Source of the DNA: JAFGHJ01 sp964606065
Lineage (GTDB): Bacteria > Hydrothermota > UBA3072
Assembly (NCBI GenBank): GCA_964606065.1
Contig: CAZSEX010000013.1
Coordinates: forward strand, 1-47,882
Length of the DNA: 47,882 nucleotides
Direction of reading: 5' to 3'
This document shows positions 1-8,134 of this stretch, in pieces (the stretch's first letter is position 1; each line of letters starts with the position of its first letter). The position numbers and the translations under genes are program-made. Under the pieces are notes generated by a model. The model had not been told where the DNA came from, searched no databases, and saw only the letters and a list, made by a program, of their open reading frames with translations.

Positions 1-1
1 A

Positions 2-55
2 AAAGCCTTCAGGATTTATCTGGAGCATCTGGAAAAAATTATTGAAGAGAGTTAG
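2..55 (+). CDS. C-terminal fragment of a winged-helix transcriptional regulator (partial, cut by window edge)
   Basis: Frame 2 is open from the window edge to TAG at 53-55 and encodes a charged helix ending in YLEHLEKIIEES. This resembles the last helix of small winged-helix regulators of the HTH_34/PadR type. The stop overlaps the start of the downstream TonB receptor gene by 14 nt, which suggests translational coupling and a regulator-receptor-TPR operon. Only 17 residues are visible, so the family is an inference. Confidence 0.4.
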   Translation, partial: KAFRIYLEHLEKIIEES

Positions 56-2189
56 TGTTAATTCAATCGGACTCATTCTAGTTTTTTTCTTGCCGGTTGT
101 GCTTTACTCCAGCACAATTATTAAGGGTCGTGTAGCGAATGTTAGAGGTGAAGCCCTCACAGGAGCAAATGTATTTCTGGAAGGTACACTAGATGGCGCT
201 TCAGCTGATAAAGATGGTAATTTCAAATTCGTGACCGAGGAAAGAGGGGAACACTATCTACGTGTAAAGATGATGGGGTACGAGGATTTTAGAAAGAATA
301 TACTTATTAAAGGCGAAACCGTAAGTCTGGAAGTAAGCTTGAGGGAAGTAGTTGTAGAAGGAGAAGGTATTACGGTTAAGGCTTCATCTTTTACGACCGG
401 TGAAGGGAGCGGTGTAACTTTAACTCCGCTCGAGGTAGTAATGACACCCGGAGCGGCGGCTGATATTTGTTGGGCAATTAAATCTTTTCCCGGAGTTCAG
501 CAAGTGGAAGAAGGCGCTGGTTTGTTTGTCAGGGGAGGAGAGGTTACTGAAACCAAATTTATTCTTGACGGAGCAAACGTTTACCATCCTTATCGGTACG
601 AATCTCCGACAGGTGGATTTTTTGGAACCTTTACTCCTTTTCTTTTAAAAGGTACATATTTTTCTTCCGGGGGATTCGGAGCCGAGCACGGTAATGCCTT
701 ATCGGGAGTTTTATCTATGGAAAGTCAGGATTTACCTTCAGAAAGAGTGATAAGCTTGGGTATGGGGCTTGCGAATTTATCGGCAGGTGGAGCGGTTCCC
801 TTAAGAGATAATTTAGGAATAAACTTTTCGGGAAACCAAAGCAATACTAAGTTGATGTTTGATTTTAATAATATTGAAGATGACTTCACGGAGTATCCTT
901 TCTCTTATGATCTAAACTTGAATCTTGCGTGGCGGTATTCTGAAAAAGGACGAGCTAAAATTTTCTTCTTTAGAGAAAAGAATAATGTTGGTGTTTCTCT
1001 TCAGGAACCTACTTGGGGAGGTATTTATAAAGGAAACGAGACCAGTAATCTTTATAATTTGCTTATAGATCACGCGCTATCTGATAACAGTTTTCTTAAG
1101 TTTAACTTATCCCGTACCGGTTTCGGTAAGGAGATGGAAATAACAACAGGAGAAGAATATATACCTATACTTGATTTGGAAAATACGGATGAAATCAACC
1201 AGGCAAAAATCCTGTTGGAGAAAAAAACATTTATTTCTTTGAAATTCGGAGGCTGTCTTGAGCAGAGGAAGAGTTATTTTGAAGGTTTTGTTCCCTCCGA
1301 GGAGGATACTTTAGATCCTTCGGTTCCAAGTAATTATTACGATAGGGAGTACAAAAGTTATTTAAGTTCGATTTTTTTGGAAGAGACGCAATTTTTCCCC
1401 TATAATTTATCTCTGAATGCGGGAATAAGGTTTGACCGTGATTCTAAGAGCGAGAAAAATGCTTTTGATCCAAGACTCTCCTTGTCCTGGAAAGTAGCCG
1501 ATGAAATTACCCTATCTTTTGCCACAGGCACTTTCCATCAGTTTTACGAGCCCTGGTTGTATGATCCAGATTATGGGAATCCCGATTTGGATCCCATGGA
1601 AGCAAGACACTATATTATTTCCGGCACCTGGGAAAAAAATAGTGGAATGATAAGATTGGAAGGTTACTATAAAGACTACAATAAATTGTTAAAAGAACAT
1701 GATTCACTCAATTATGTTTCTTCAGGTTTTGGTTACGCGAAGGGGTTCGATTTCTTTATAAAGAAGAGTTTTGGAAAAATTGAAGGAAGGGTTGCCTATT
1801 CTTATCTAAAGGCAAGAAGAAATTGGCAGGATTATCCGGGGCTTTTTTCACCTGACTTTGATATTACGCATAATTTAACCGCTGTTTTAAATATTAGCCC
1901 GATTCCGTTTTTTAATATAGTGGCAAGATATTCCTATGCAACCGGAAAGCCTTTTACTCCCATGGGAGGAGATTTTCGTTCGGATCGAGTTCCATCTTAT
2001 TATAAGGTTGACGTGAATGTGTCTTATTTGCATTCATTTTTCACCAATAACCAGACTGTGTTTTATTTGGCCGTTAATAACGTAACAAAGAGGAATAACA
2101 TTTTTGGTTACTACAATGGCGATGAGAATGAACCGATCGAGAGTTCGTATGGTCGTCTCTATTATTTTGGTGTTTCTTTTCAGATGTGA
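42..2189 (+). CDS. TonB-dependent outer-membrane receptor with carboxypeptidase-regulatory-like N-domain
   Basis: A 715-residue outer-membrane receptor. It has a signal peptide (about residues 1-24), a CarboxypepD_reg-like beta domain (about 27-105: KGRVANVRGEALTGANVF, then the MMGYEDF turn), a plug domain (about 115-230, with SFPGVQQVEEG, LFVRGGEVTE and FILDGANVYHP) and a long beta-barrel to the C-terminus. The TTG start at 42 is chosen because it gives MKRV followed by a hydrophobic stretch. The frame is open back to the window edge, so a start further upstream is possible. The gene overlaps the regulator tail before it, and the next gene's ribosome-binding site overlaps its stop. The substrate cannot be told; such receptors import chelated metals, vitamins or oligomers using TonB energy. 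Confidence 0.9.
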   Translation: MKRVSVNSIGLILVFFLPVVLYSSTIIKGRVANVRGEALTGANVFLEGTLDGASADKDGNFKFVTEERGEHYLRVKMMGYEDFRKNILIKGETVSLEVSLREVVVEGEGITVKASSFTTGEGSGVTLTPLEVVMTPGAAADICWAIKSFPGVQQVEEGAGLFVRGGEVTETKFILDGANVYHPYRYESPTGGFFGTFTPFLLKGTYFSSGGFGAEHGNALSGVLSMESQDLPSERVISLGMGLANLSAGGAVPLRDNLGINFSGNQSNTKLMFDFNNIEDDFTEYPFSYDLNLNLAWRYSEKGRAKIFFFREKNNVGVSLQEPTWGGIYKGNETSNLYNLLIDHALSDNSFLKFNLSRTGFGKEMEITTGEEYIPILDLENTDEINQAKILLEKKTFISLKFGGCLEQRKSYFEGFVPSEEDTLDPSVPSNYYDREYKSYLSSIFLEETQFFPYNLSLNAGIRFDRDSKSEKNAFDPRLSLSWKVADEITLSFATGTFHQFYEPWLYDPDYGNPDLDPMEARHYIISGTWEKNSGMIRLEGYYKDYNKLLKEHDSLNYVSSGFGYAKGFDFFIKKSFGKIEGRVAYSYLKARRNWQDYPGLFSPDFDITHNLTAVLNISPIPFFNIVARYSYATGKPFTPMGGDFRSDRVPSYYKVDVNVSYLHSFFTNNQTVFYLAVNNVTKRNNIFGYYNGDENEPIESSYGRLYYFGVSFQM

Positions 2190-2200
2190 AGGAGGTTAAA

Positions 2201-2971
2201 ATGAAAAGAACTTTATTAGTGTTACTTATAACTTTAATATCTATTGGAATTTATGCAGAAGAAAAAGCAACTGTAGATAGTCATATACTCACGATTAAAA
2301 CCGAGCAGCAGGAAGCTTTAAATAAAGCAGATGTGGAAAAATTCAAAGAAATTTCTCCAAAATTAGAACGCCTTTCCACTTTTGGAGATAAAGAATGGCT
2401 TGTTAATTATTATCTTGCTTTAAACAATTATAGAATCAGTACGATTTTGTATGAAGATAAAGAAATGAGTGAAAAGTATATTGAATCGGCTAAAGAGGCG
2501 ATACAAAAATCGATTGAGGGTAAAGATGACTTTGCTGATTCTCATGCGCTTTTTTCGTCTATTCTTGGAATAGAATTAGGTTTTAAGCCTCAACTCGGAA
2601 TGATTAATGGGATGAAAATAGGAAAGGAAATTGAGAAAGCGAAAAAGTTAGAGCCCGAAAATCCGAGAGTCTATCTTATCGACGGAAACGGTAAATTATA
2701 TACGCCTGCTATGTTTGGGGGTGGGGTAGATAAGGCAATTGGGCTTCTTGAAAAAGCTGCGGAGCTGTTCAAAAAAGAAGAAAATAGAGGGATTTACCCT
2801 GACTGGGGTAAAGATGAAGTATATGTATTTTTGGGGAATGCTTATAAAGAGAAAAAAGAAGATTCTACCGCTATAAAATTTTACAAAAAAGCGTTGGAGG
2901 TAAATCCGGACTACGGTTGGGCAAAATATCTTCTAGAAGAGCTTGATACTCTTGGCTCTTACAGCCAGTGA
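2201..2971 (+). CDS. Exported TPR-repeat protein
   Basis: A 256-residue protein with a clear signal peptide (KRTLLVLLITLISIGIYA, cleaved near AEE). The body is helical and ends in a recognisable TPR unit (STAIKFYKKALEVNPDYGWAKY). The ATG at 2201 is chosen because an AAGGAGG ribosome-binding site sits 5 nt upstream; an in-frame GTG at 2186 lies before that site. The gene follows the TonB receptor with almost no gap and is probably co-transcribed. It likely acts in the periplasm as a partner of the receptor system, but its role is unknown. Confidence 0.8.
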   Translation: MKRTLLVLLITLISIGIYAEEKATVDSHILTIKTEQQEALNKADVEKFKEISPKLERLSTFGDKEWLVNYYLALNNYRISTILYEDKEMSEKYIESAKEAIQKSIEGKDDFADSHALFSSILGIELGFKPQLGMINGMKIGKEIEKAKKLEPENPRVYLIDGNGKLYTPAMFGGGVDKAIGLLEKAAELFKKEENRGIYPDWGKDEVYVFLGNAYKEKKEDSTAIKFYKKALEVNPDYGWAKYLLEELDTLGSYSQ

Positions 2972-3369
2972 GCTTATATTAAAAATTTTTTATAACAAAA
3001 TTAAATAAAAATTAAACAGGTTTTTCTTTAACCAGGGATGATTGCCGAGGCTTAAGAATATTGGATTTTCGAAAGATCTTCTAATTTTTTTTCGATTTTA
3101 CAAATCTTAACAATACAACGGAGGTGAAAAAATAGGGCTTGTCAAAATTTGATTTTGTATTATTATGTTAGTACAATAGCTAATTATGGTTTTAATTGGT
3201 TTGGGTGGAAGGGTTGACGTTTGTTACGATTGGGAGGGAGGATTTTTTATGATTTGTAAAGCAGATATAATAATCTTGCGAAGTTGTTTATGCTGAATAT
3301 CTTTTGGCGGGTCGTTATGAATAAATTTAGTTGTTTGGTATTGTGTTTTGAGAAAGGGGGAAAAATTAA
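2972..3369 (+). other. Intergenic leader before the second TonB receptor, with a possible 15-codon ORF
   Basis: This 398-nt gap holds a promoter-like pair at 3139-3166, giving an untranslated leader of about 200 nt. Inside the leader a GGAGGGAGG site precedes a 15-codon reading frame at 3249-3296 (MICKADIIILRSCLC). Whether it is translated is unknown. No RNA gene or known riboswitch was recognised. Confidence 0.3.
3139..3166 (+). promoter_or_regulatory. Sigma70-like promoter for the second TonB receptor operon
   Basis: TTGTCA at 3139-3144, a 16-nt spacer and TATTAT at 3161-3166. The 16-nt spacing matches most other candidate promoters in this window. The predicted start is near 3173. Confidence 0.45.
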
Positions 3370-5628
3370 ATGTTTTGGAGTTCTTTTTGTCTGGTTTTGC
3401 TGGTAAGCAAATATTGTGTCTTGACCGGTAATGTTTACGATGCCGGGACTAAAGAGCCATTATCTATGGTTAATATAGTTGTGGTTGGGACAGAGATGGG
3501 TACGGTAACGGATGATGAAGGCTATTATAGTCTGGTAATGTCTGATTCTTTTAATGTATTTCAAGTTAGATACTCTATGATAGGTTACGGGCAGATAAAA
3601 AAAGATATAAGATTTTTAGGAAGTGAATATCTGACCGTTGATGTGGCGATGCATATGGAGCCGTTGAAAGCGCAGGGGATACTTGTTTCAGCAAAAAAGA
3701 AGAAATTCAGAAATACGGCTTCTATGACTCCTCCCTCGTTATCTGATAAAGATTTGTTGATGCTGCCTTCGTTTGTCGAAGGGGATTTGATGAGAACTAT
3801 CGAGGCTCTTCCCGGAGTTACGAAATCTTCCGATTTTTCTACTTCTGTTTCGGTTAGAGGCGGAAGTCCAGATCAGAACAGGGTTCTTATAGATGATGTC
3901 CCTTTATTGAACCCTTTTCATCTTTTCGGTCTGGTATCGGCTTTCAATTCAAACGCTATAAAAAGCGCTGAATTGTATTCCAGCGGAATTCCGGTCAGGC
4001 ATGATGCCTCTTTATCCTCGGTTCTCGATATAAAAACAAAAGGTGTTGGTAGAGATATAGAGGGTATTTCAGGGATTGCTTCTTTGAGTCTTTTATCGGG
4101 AAGTTTTGCGGTGGGAAGTAAAATTCCTTCCTTAAACAGTAATTTTCTCCTGTCGGTCAGGAGAACCTACGCGGATAAGCTTCTTGCTCTTTTTGATTAC
4201 GACCTTCCTTATTACTTTTATGATGGTTATTTACACTGGGAGACGGATATAAAGGATTGGTCTTTAGTTCTGAGCGGCTATACAGGTAAGGATTTTCTGG
4301 ATATCAGGGATGAAGATGATGAATCTATAAAGATTATATCTTTTGACTGGGGCAATAAGGTTGCAGCTTTAAATTTATTTCATTCGAATACTGAGGAAGA
4401 TTTATTTCATATATTCGGCGGTTACAGCAATCATGATTTTTATCTTAGAGCTCTGGATACCGTTTTCATTACGGATGGGAATATTAACGTGGGTACTGTC
4501 GGCGCGGAATACACAAAGAATTTTAAAAGAAATAAGATCACGGTAGGAGTAGAAGAATATTACCGCCCGTTCGAGTATAATGTTAACTTCCAGATGGGTT
4601 TTAACTATTCCTATGAAGATATATGGAGTAATCGATTATCTATGTATATAGAAGACAAGTTTGATTTATCGGAACAACTCATTCTCTCCGGTGGGCTCGC
4701 TTTAACTCATTATTATTCGGAGGCTGGAGAATTCAATCAGGAAAATTCGGATTTTTTCCGGGCTTACAGGCTATCGGCAAAGTACTTTTTTGATGACTTG
4801 CGAGCTGTAACTTTTTCCTTCGGGAATTTCCATCAGTATATTGTACCTGGAGGGACTCTAATCAATATGGGAATAGATATTCCTATTTACTACTGGATAC
4901 CTCTCGGTGGAGAATACGATCCCGAGGAAGCTCATCACTTTAATCTTGGTTTTGAAGGCTGGCTGAAAGAGGATTTATATTTTTCTTTAGAGGGATATTA
5001 TAGGAAATATAATCGGTTGTTCAATATGAAAGATATGGAAGATATTCAGATTGCAACTGAAAAAACGTATTATGAGACCATGTTAGAGGAAGGAAACGCA
5101 AAAGCTTACGGTTTCGATTTTCTTTTAAAAAAGGAAATTGGCAATTTAAGGGGTTGGTTGAGCTATTCTTTTCTGAAGAGCGATGTGGTTTTTGGAGATG
5201 AAACTTACCCGACCGATTGGGATAGAAACCATAATATTCATTTAACTCTTCTCGCTCTGTTAGGAAGAAGATATGAAGCGGGAGTACAATTCGGTTTTTG
5301 TTCGGGGAATCCATATACAACTAATCTTGCGCGTTTTCGCGACAGAACCGAAATAACACCTTATGACAGATATACAATTTGGTGGAGAGAACTGGAGGGT
5401 GATAAAAATCAGGTCAGGTATCCACCGTATGTTCGTCTGGACGCGAGTTTGGGGAGGTCTTTTTATTTTGGAAACAACGAGTTGGACGTGAAATTGAGTA
5501 TCTACAATGTATTGAATTCTAAAAATGTCTTTATGTATTATTATGATTACGATGAAGAACCCCCCGTTAAGAAAGCGTTTAATATGTTACCGAGAATTCC
5601 TTCGATTGAATTTATTTATAAGTTTTAG
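3370..5628 (+). CDS. TonB-dependent outer-membrane receptor with carboxypeptidase-regulatory-like N-domain
   Basis: A 752-residue receptor with a short signal peptide (about residues 1-19), a CarboxypepD_reg-like domain (LTGNVYDAGTKEPLSMVNIV, then TVTDDEGYYSL), a plug (LPGVTKSSDFSTSVSVRGG, DQNRVLIDDVPLLNPFHLFG) and a beta-barrel ending in a terminal Phe (IEFIYKF), as is usual for outer-membrane barrels. The ATG at 3370 follows an AAGGGGG site. It is distinct from the first receptor in this window, so this is not a recent duplicate. The next gene, a small lipoprotein, starts 10 nt after its stop. The DUF4249-like lipoprotein next to a receptor is a familiar Bacteroidota-type pairing. Confidence 0.92.
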   Translation: MFWSSFCLVLLVSKYCVLTGNVYDAGTKEPLSMVNIVVVGTEMGTVTDDEGYYSLVMSDSFNVFQVRYSMIGYGQIKKDIRFLGSEYLTVDVAMHMEPLKAQGILVSAKKKKFRNTASMTPPSLSDKDLLMLPSFVEGDLMRTIEALPGVTKSSDFSTSVSVRGGSPDQNRVLIDDVPLLNPFHLFGLVSAFNSNAIKSAELYSSGIPVRHDASLSSVLDIKTKGVGRDIEGISGIASLSLLSGSFAVGSKIPSLNSNFLLSVRRTYADKLLALFDYDLPYYFYDGYLHWETDIKDWSLVLSGYTGKDFLDIRDEDDESIKIISFDWGNKVAALNLFHSNTEEDLFHIFGGYSNHDFYLRALDTVFITDGNINVGTVGAEYTKNFKRNKITVGVEEYYRPFEYNVNFQMGFNYSYEDIWSNRLSMYIEDKFDLSEQLILSGGLALTHYYSEAGEFNQENSDFFRAYRLSAKYFFDDLRAVTFSFGNFHQYIVPGGTLINMGIDIPIYYWIPLGGEYDPEEAHHFNLGFEGWLKEDLYFSLEGYYRKYNRLFNMKDMEDIQIATEKTYYETMLEEGNAKAYGFDFLLKKEIGNLRGWLSYSFLKSDVVFGDETYPTDWDRNHNIHLTLLALLGRRYEAGVQFGFCSGNPYTTNLARFRDRTEITPYDRYTIWWRELEGDKNQVRYPPYVRLDASLGRSFYFGNNELDVKLSIYNVLNSKNVFMYYYDYDEEPPVKKAFNMLPRIPSIEFIYKF

Positions 5629-5638
5629 GGGGTCGATG

Positions 5639-6370
5639 ATGAAAAAACTCATATTTATTTTTTCTTTTTCTATATTGCTTTTAATTTCCTGCAGTACCAC
5701 TGAAGTTCCTTTCGAGCACAGGTATGTGATTAATCTTGTGTTGAAACCGGATATGAAATTTCAAAAAGCTTTTATCGATTCTACTTATAGGTTAGATGTC
5801 CCTGTTGATTATTACAATACCGGAATTTCGGATGCGGAAATTTTTATTGTGGATGAAAATTCCGATACTTTTAGATACAGCGAATCTGATCTTTTAACGG
5901 GGCTTTATTATACTGATGATTCCTTTTGCGTGGAATATGATATGGCTTATTTAGTCAATGTGTCTGTCGAGGGAGAGTTTATATCAAGAGAAGTTCAGGT
6001 TCCCAGTTCGCTTGCTATATTGTCCCCTGATTTTTCGGATACGGTTTTTTTAAGCAATCCACCCGTTGTAATCTGGAATAGGTGTGAACATTCTTTTAAA
6101 AACACATATTTGGTGACTTCCTATAGGTCGAAAATAACGGAGGATTTTTTTGAGATGTTGACCCCGGATACAGCCATGGGTATTTTTAATAATAGAATTT
6201 TATTTGAGAAAAAGGATACTATGTATACTGTTTTGGTGGAAGCAATGGATTCTAATTTGTACAGTTATTTGAAATCAGGATGGCAGTACGGAGAACTTAA
6301 CAAAAAAGGTACTATCGGTTTAATTGGCGCAATAGTTTTTGATACGGTGGCAGTCTGGGTTCGGGAATAA
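5639..6370 (+). CDS. DUF4249-like lipoprotein paired with a TonB receptor
   Basis: A 243-residue lipoprotein with a type II signal ending in LLLISC, giving lipidated Cys18. The body is beta-rich, with an order like DUF4249 proteins: a DAEIFIVDENSDTF strand pair, a GLYYTDD turn and an EYDMAYLVNVSVEGEF segment leading to VQVPSS. The ATG at 5639 is preferred over 5636 because the GGGGG site lies 6 nt upstream; an in-frame start at 5525 lies inside the receptor gene. DUF4249 proteins accompany TonB receptors in Bacteroidota, but their function is not established. The family assignment comes from pattern and context only. Confidence 0.65.
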   Translation: MKKLIFIFSFSILLLISCSTTEVPFEHRYVINLVLKPDMKFQKAFIDSTYRLDVPVDYYNTGISDAEIFIVDENSDTFRYSESDLLTGLYYTDDSFCVEYDMAYLVNVSVEGEFISREVQVPSSLAILSPDFSDTVFLSNPPVVIWNRCEHSFKNTYLVTSYRSKITEDFFEMLTPDTAMGIFNNRILFEKKDTMYTVLVEAMDSNLYSYLKSGWQYGELNKKGTIGLIGAIVFDTVAVWVRE

Positions 6371-6376
6371 GAAATA

Positions 6377-6700
6377 TTAGACGCTAATTCCTTCTTCTAC
6401 TGCTTTTCTCACTATGCCAAGTTGATTTTTTTTGCTTCTAAATTCTTTTGATGTATAACATAAAGGTTCAATGGCTATGAGACCTTCCCACAATTCAGCT
6501 ACGTCGGCTATTCTGTTAGGCCATTTGATTCCTTCGAACTTATCACTAATGATTATTATATCAATATCACTTTCTTTTAGATTGTCACCTCTCGCCCTGC
6601 TTCCAAAGAGTAAAATACGCTCTGGACTGTATTTAGAGATCACTTTTTTCTTGAAATCTTCGATCCATTTTTTTACTTCTTCATCTGCAAACTCAACCAT
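6377..6700 (-). CDS. Minimal nucleotidyltransferase (MNT), antitoxin of a HEPN/MNT pair
   Basis: A 107-residue DNA-polymerase-beta-fold nucleotidyltransferase. The GS motif is at residues 33-34 (LLFGSRARG) and the metal-binding Asp-x-Asp pair is Asp45 and Asp47 (SDIDIII). It overlaps the end of the upstream HEPN gene by 28 nt, a strong sign of coupled expression. In studied HEPN/MNT systems the MNT protein neutralises the HEPN RNase, in HepT/MntA by adding AMP to it. Here that is inferred from family and neighbourhood. It converges with the lipoprotein gene, leaving only 6 nt between them. Confidence 0.88.
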   Translation of the reverse strand: MVEFADEEVKKWIEDFKKKVISKYSPERILLFGSRARGDNLKESDIDIIIISDKFEGIKWPNRIADVAELWEGLIAIEPLCYTSKEFRSKKNQLGIVRKAVEEGISV

Positions 6701-7056
6701 TTTAAAAATTCCTTTGTGTTGGTTAGAAATTCAGAGGATATATCTTTATCGTATAATTCACTTGGTATTCCATACGCCGCATCTGGGTAACGAGTATTAA
6801 CGAATTGGGGCGTTAATCTTTTCAAAAAACGGAAAAACTTTTTTGGGACTTCCGTCTCAGATGCCAAATAAACTAAAGAATGTGTGGAAGCTGGTTGTGT
6901 GCTCTTTTTTTTAATAAAATATGCCTTCAGTGCTTTTTCTGTTGCCTGTTGGCATAAAAAAACTGTAAGATAATGTTTTTCTCCTTTAAAATTATATTCC
7001 GCACTATCGAGGTCTTCTTCTGCTTGTTTCCACCATTCCTCTATTTCTTTTCTCAT
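6673..7056 (-). CDS. HEPN-domain protein, probable toxin of a HEPN/MNT pair
   Basis: A 127-residue all-helical HEPN protein of the COG2250 type. It shows the core helix FLCQQATEKALKAYF (residues 33-47), the THSL segment with His59, and the NTRYPD motif. The classical RX4HXY motif of HepT-type RNases is not evident, so catalysis may rely on other residues or the family may differ in activity. It is the first gene of the pair, 13 nt after the predicted transcript start, with an AAAGGA site before the ATG. Confidence 0.85.
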   Translation of the reverse strand: MRKEIEEWWKQAEEDLDSAEYNFKGEKHYLTVFLCQQATEKALKAYFIKKKSTQPASTHSLVYLASETEVPKKFFRFLKRLTPQFVNTRYPDAAYGIPSELYDKDISSEFLTNTKEFLKWLSLQMKK

Positions 7057-7075
7057 TTATTTTTTCCTTTGAAGG

Positions 7076-7103
7076 AATATAATCTTTTAAAATTAAATGT
7101 CAA
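7076..7103 (-). promoter_or_regulatory. Promoter of the HEPN/MNT operon
   Basis: On the minus strand, TTGACA (7103-7098), a 16-nt spacer and TATATT (7081-7076). This is the same -35, spacer length and -10 as the promoter before hisG. The predicted start is near 7069, just before the HEPN ribosome-binding site. Confidence 0.65.
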
Positions 7104-7135
7104 CATTGAGCCTTAAACCTCCTTTAATTTCATTT

Positions 7136-7270
7136 TTGACCACGAAGAAAACCCGGCGTAATAAATTTAAATTTGTGTTTTAAAATCCACGCAAAAAAAA
7201 ATTAATTAGCCGCGGATTAACACAGATTTTTTTGTAATGTTTTTCCTTTGTGCACTTTGGTGTTTAATAT
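7136..7270. repeat. Degenerate intergenic repeat remnants
   Basis: Contains ACCACGAAGAAAAC and then CGCGGATTAACACAGATTTTTT and CCTTTGTGCACTTTGGTG. These belong to the ACGGATTAACACAGAT and ACGAAGACACAAAG repeat types common between genes of environmental bacteria. No gene or RNA was recognised in this gap. Confidence 0.5.
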
Positions 7271-7283
7271 TTTATGGGAGGGT

Positions 7284-7985
7284 TTAATCCGCTTTTATCA
7301 TTGGAACGAATCTTACAGGTACTATGCTTTCTTTCGATATCCCTGTGGAGTCTTTAGTTATAAGAAGTAGCTCCTGAAAATAAGAACCCACAGGTATCAC
7401 CATTCTTCCGCCCATAGCAAGTTGTTCAAGAAGCATTGGAGGTATTTCTTTCGGTGCGCAGGTAACAATTATTCCGTCGAAAGGAGCGTGTTCTTTCCAT
7501 CCTTTATACCCGTCGCCTGCTTTAACCACAACATTTTTGTATCCGAGTTTTTCTAATTTTTCTTTTGCGGAATTGGCGAGTTCCGGAATTATTTCAATTG
7601 TAAAAACAGAATCGGCAAGAAGAGAGAGTATCGCTGCCTGGTACCCGGAGCCGGTTCCGACTTCCAGAATTTTATAATTCTTGTTAGCTTTTAAGAGTTC
7701 TGTCATGAGTGCTACTATATATGGTTGGGAAATGGTTTGTCTGTATCCTATGGGTAAAGGATGGTCTTCATATGCTGAAACCCGGAAATTTTCGGGAACA
7801 AATAGATGTCTTTTAACTTTGAGCATCGCGTTTATAACCGTCGAATCGCTTATTCCTCTTGAGATTATTTGCTCTTCTACCATTCTTTCCCTCAAGAACT
7901 TATAGCTGTTACTCGTATCTTTTGCTGCAGAAGTGAGAGATATGAAAATCGACATAATGGCTGATAAGATTAAGAAAATACGCAA
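7284..7985 (-). CDS. pcm: Exported protein-L-isoaspartate O-methyltransferase
   Basis: Repairs isoaspartyl residues by methylation from S-adenosylmethionine. The catalytic domain has the family opening (RERMVEEQIISRGISD), HLFVPE, a QTISQPYIVALM segment and the SAM-binding motif ILEVGTGSGYQAA. Unlike the usual cytoplasmic enzyme, it carries an N-terminal hydrophobic signal (RIFLILSAIMSIFISLTSAA, 20 residues) that predicts export to the periplasm. A TTG at 7985 gives a normal short signal peptide. A TTG at 8030 adds 15 residues. Neither has a good ribosome-binding site, so the start is uncertain. It follows htpX with a repeat in between and may be co-transcribed with it. Confidence 0.88.
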   Translation of the reverse strand: MRIFLILSAIMSIFISLTSAAKDTSNSYKFLRERMVEEQIISRGISDSTVINAMLKVKRHLFVPENFRVSAYEDHPLPIGYRQTISQPYIVALMTELLKANKNYKILEVGTGSGYQAAILSLLADSVFTIEIIPELANSAKEKLEKLGYKNVVVKAGDGYKGWKEHAPFDGIIVTCAPKEIPPMLLEQLAMGGRMVIPVGSYFQELLLITKDSTGISKESIVPVRFVPMIKAD

Positions 7986-8032
7986 ACTTGAATTTATAAC
8001 TTTGGATTTTTGATCAGGTAAGAAAAACAAAT

Positions 8033-8134
8033 TAAAATCCTTTTTTATCTGTGTTCATCTGCGCCCAATTTTCGGGTCGGGTTGGGTAAATCAACATATT
8101 GTTTCTTTGCGTTCTTTGCGCCTCCGCGGTGTTA
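8033..8134. repeat. Intergenic repeat between htpX and pcm
   Basis: Contains TTTTTTATCTGTGTTCATCTG followed by TTCTTTGCGTTCTTTGCGCC and TCCGCGGTG. These are two classic degenerate repeat types joined in one gap. They would be transcribed within an htpX-pcm message. Confidence 0.6.
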
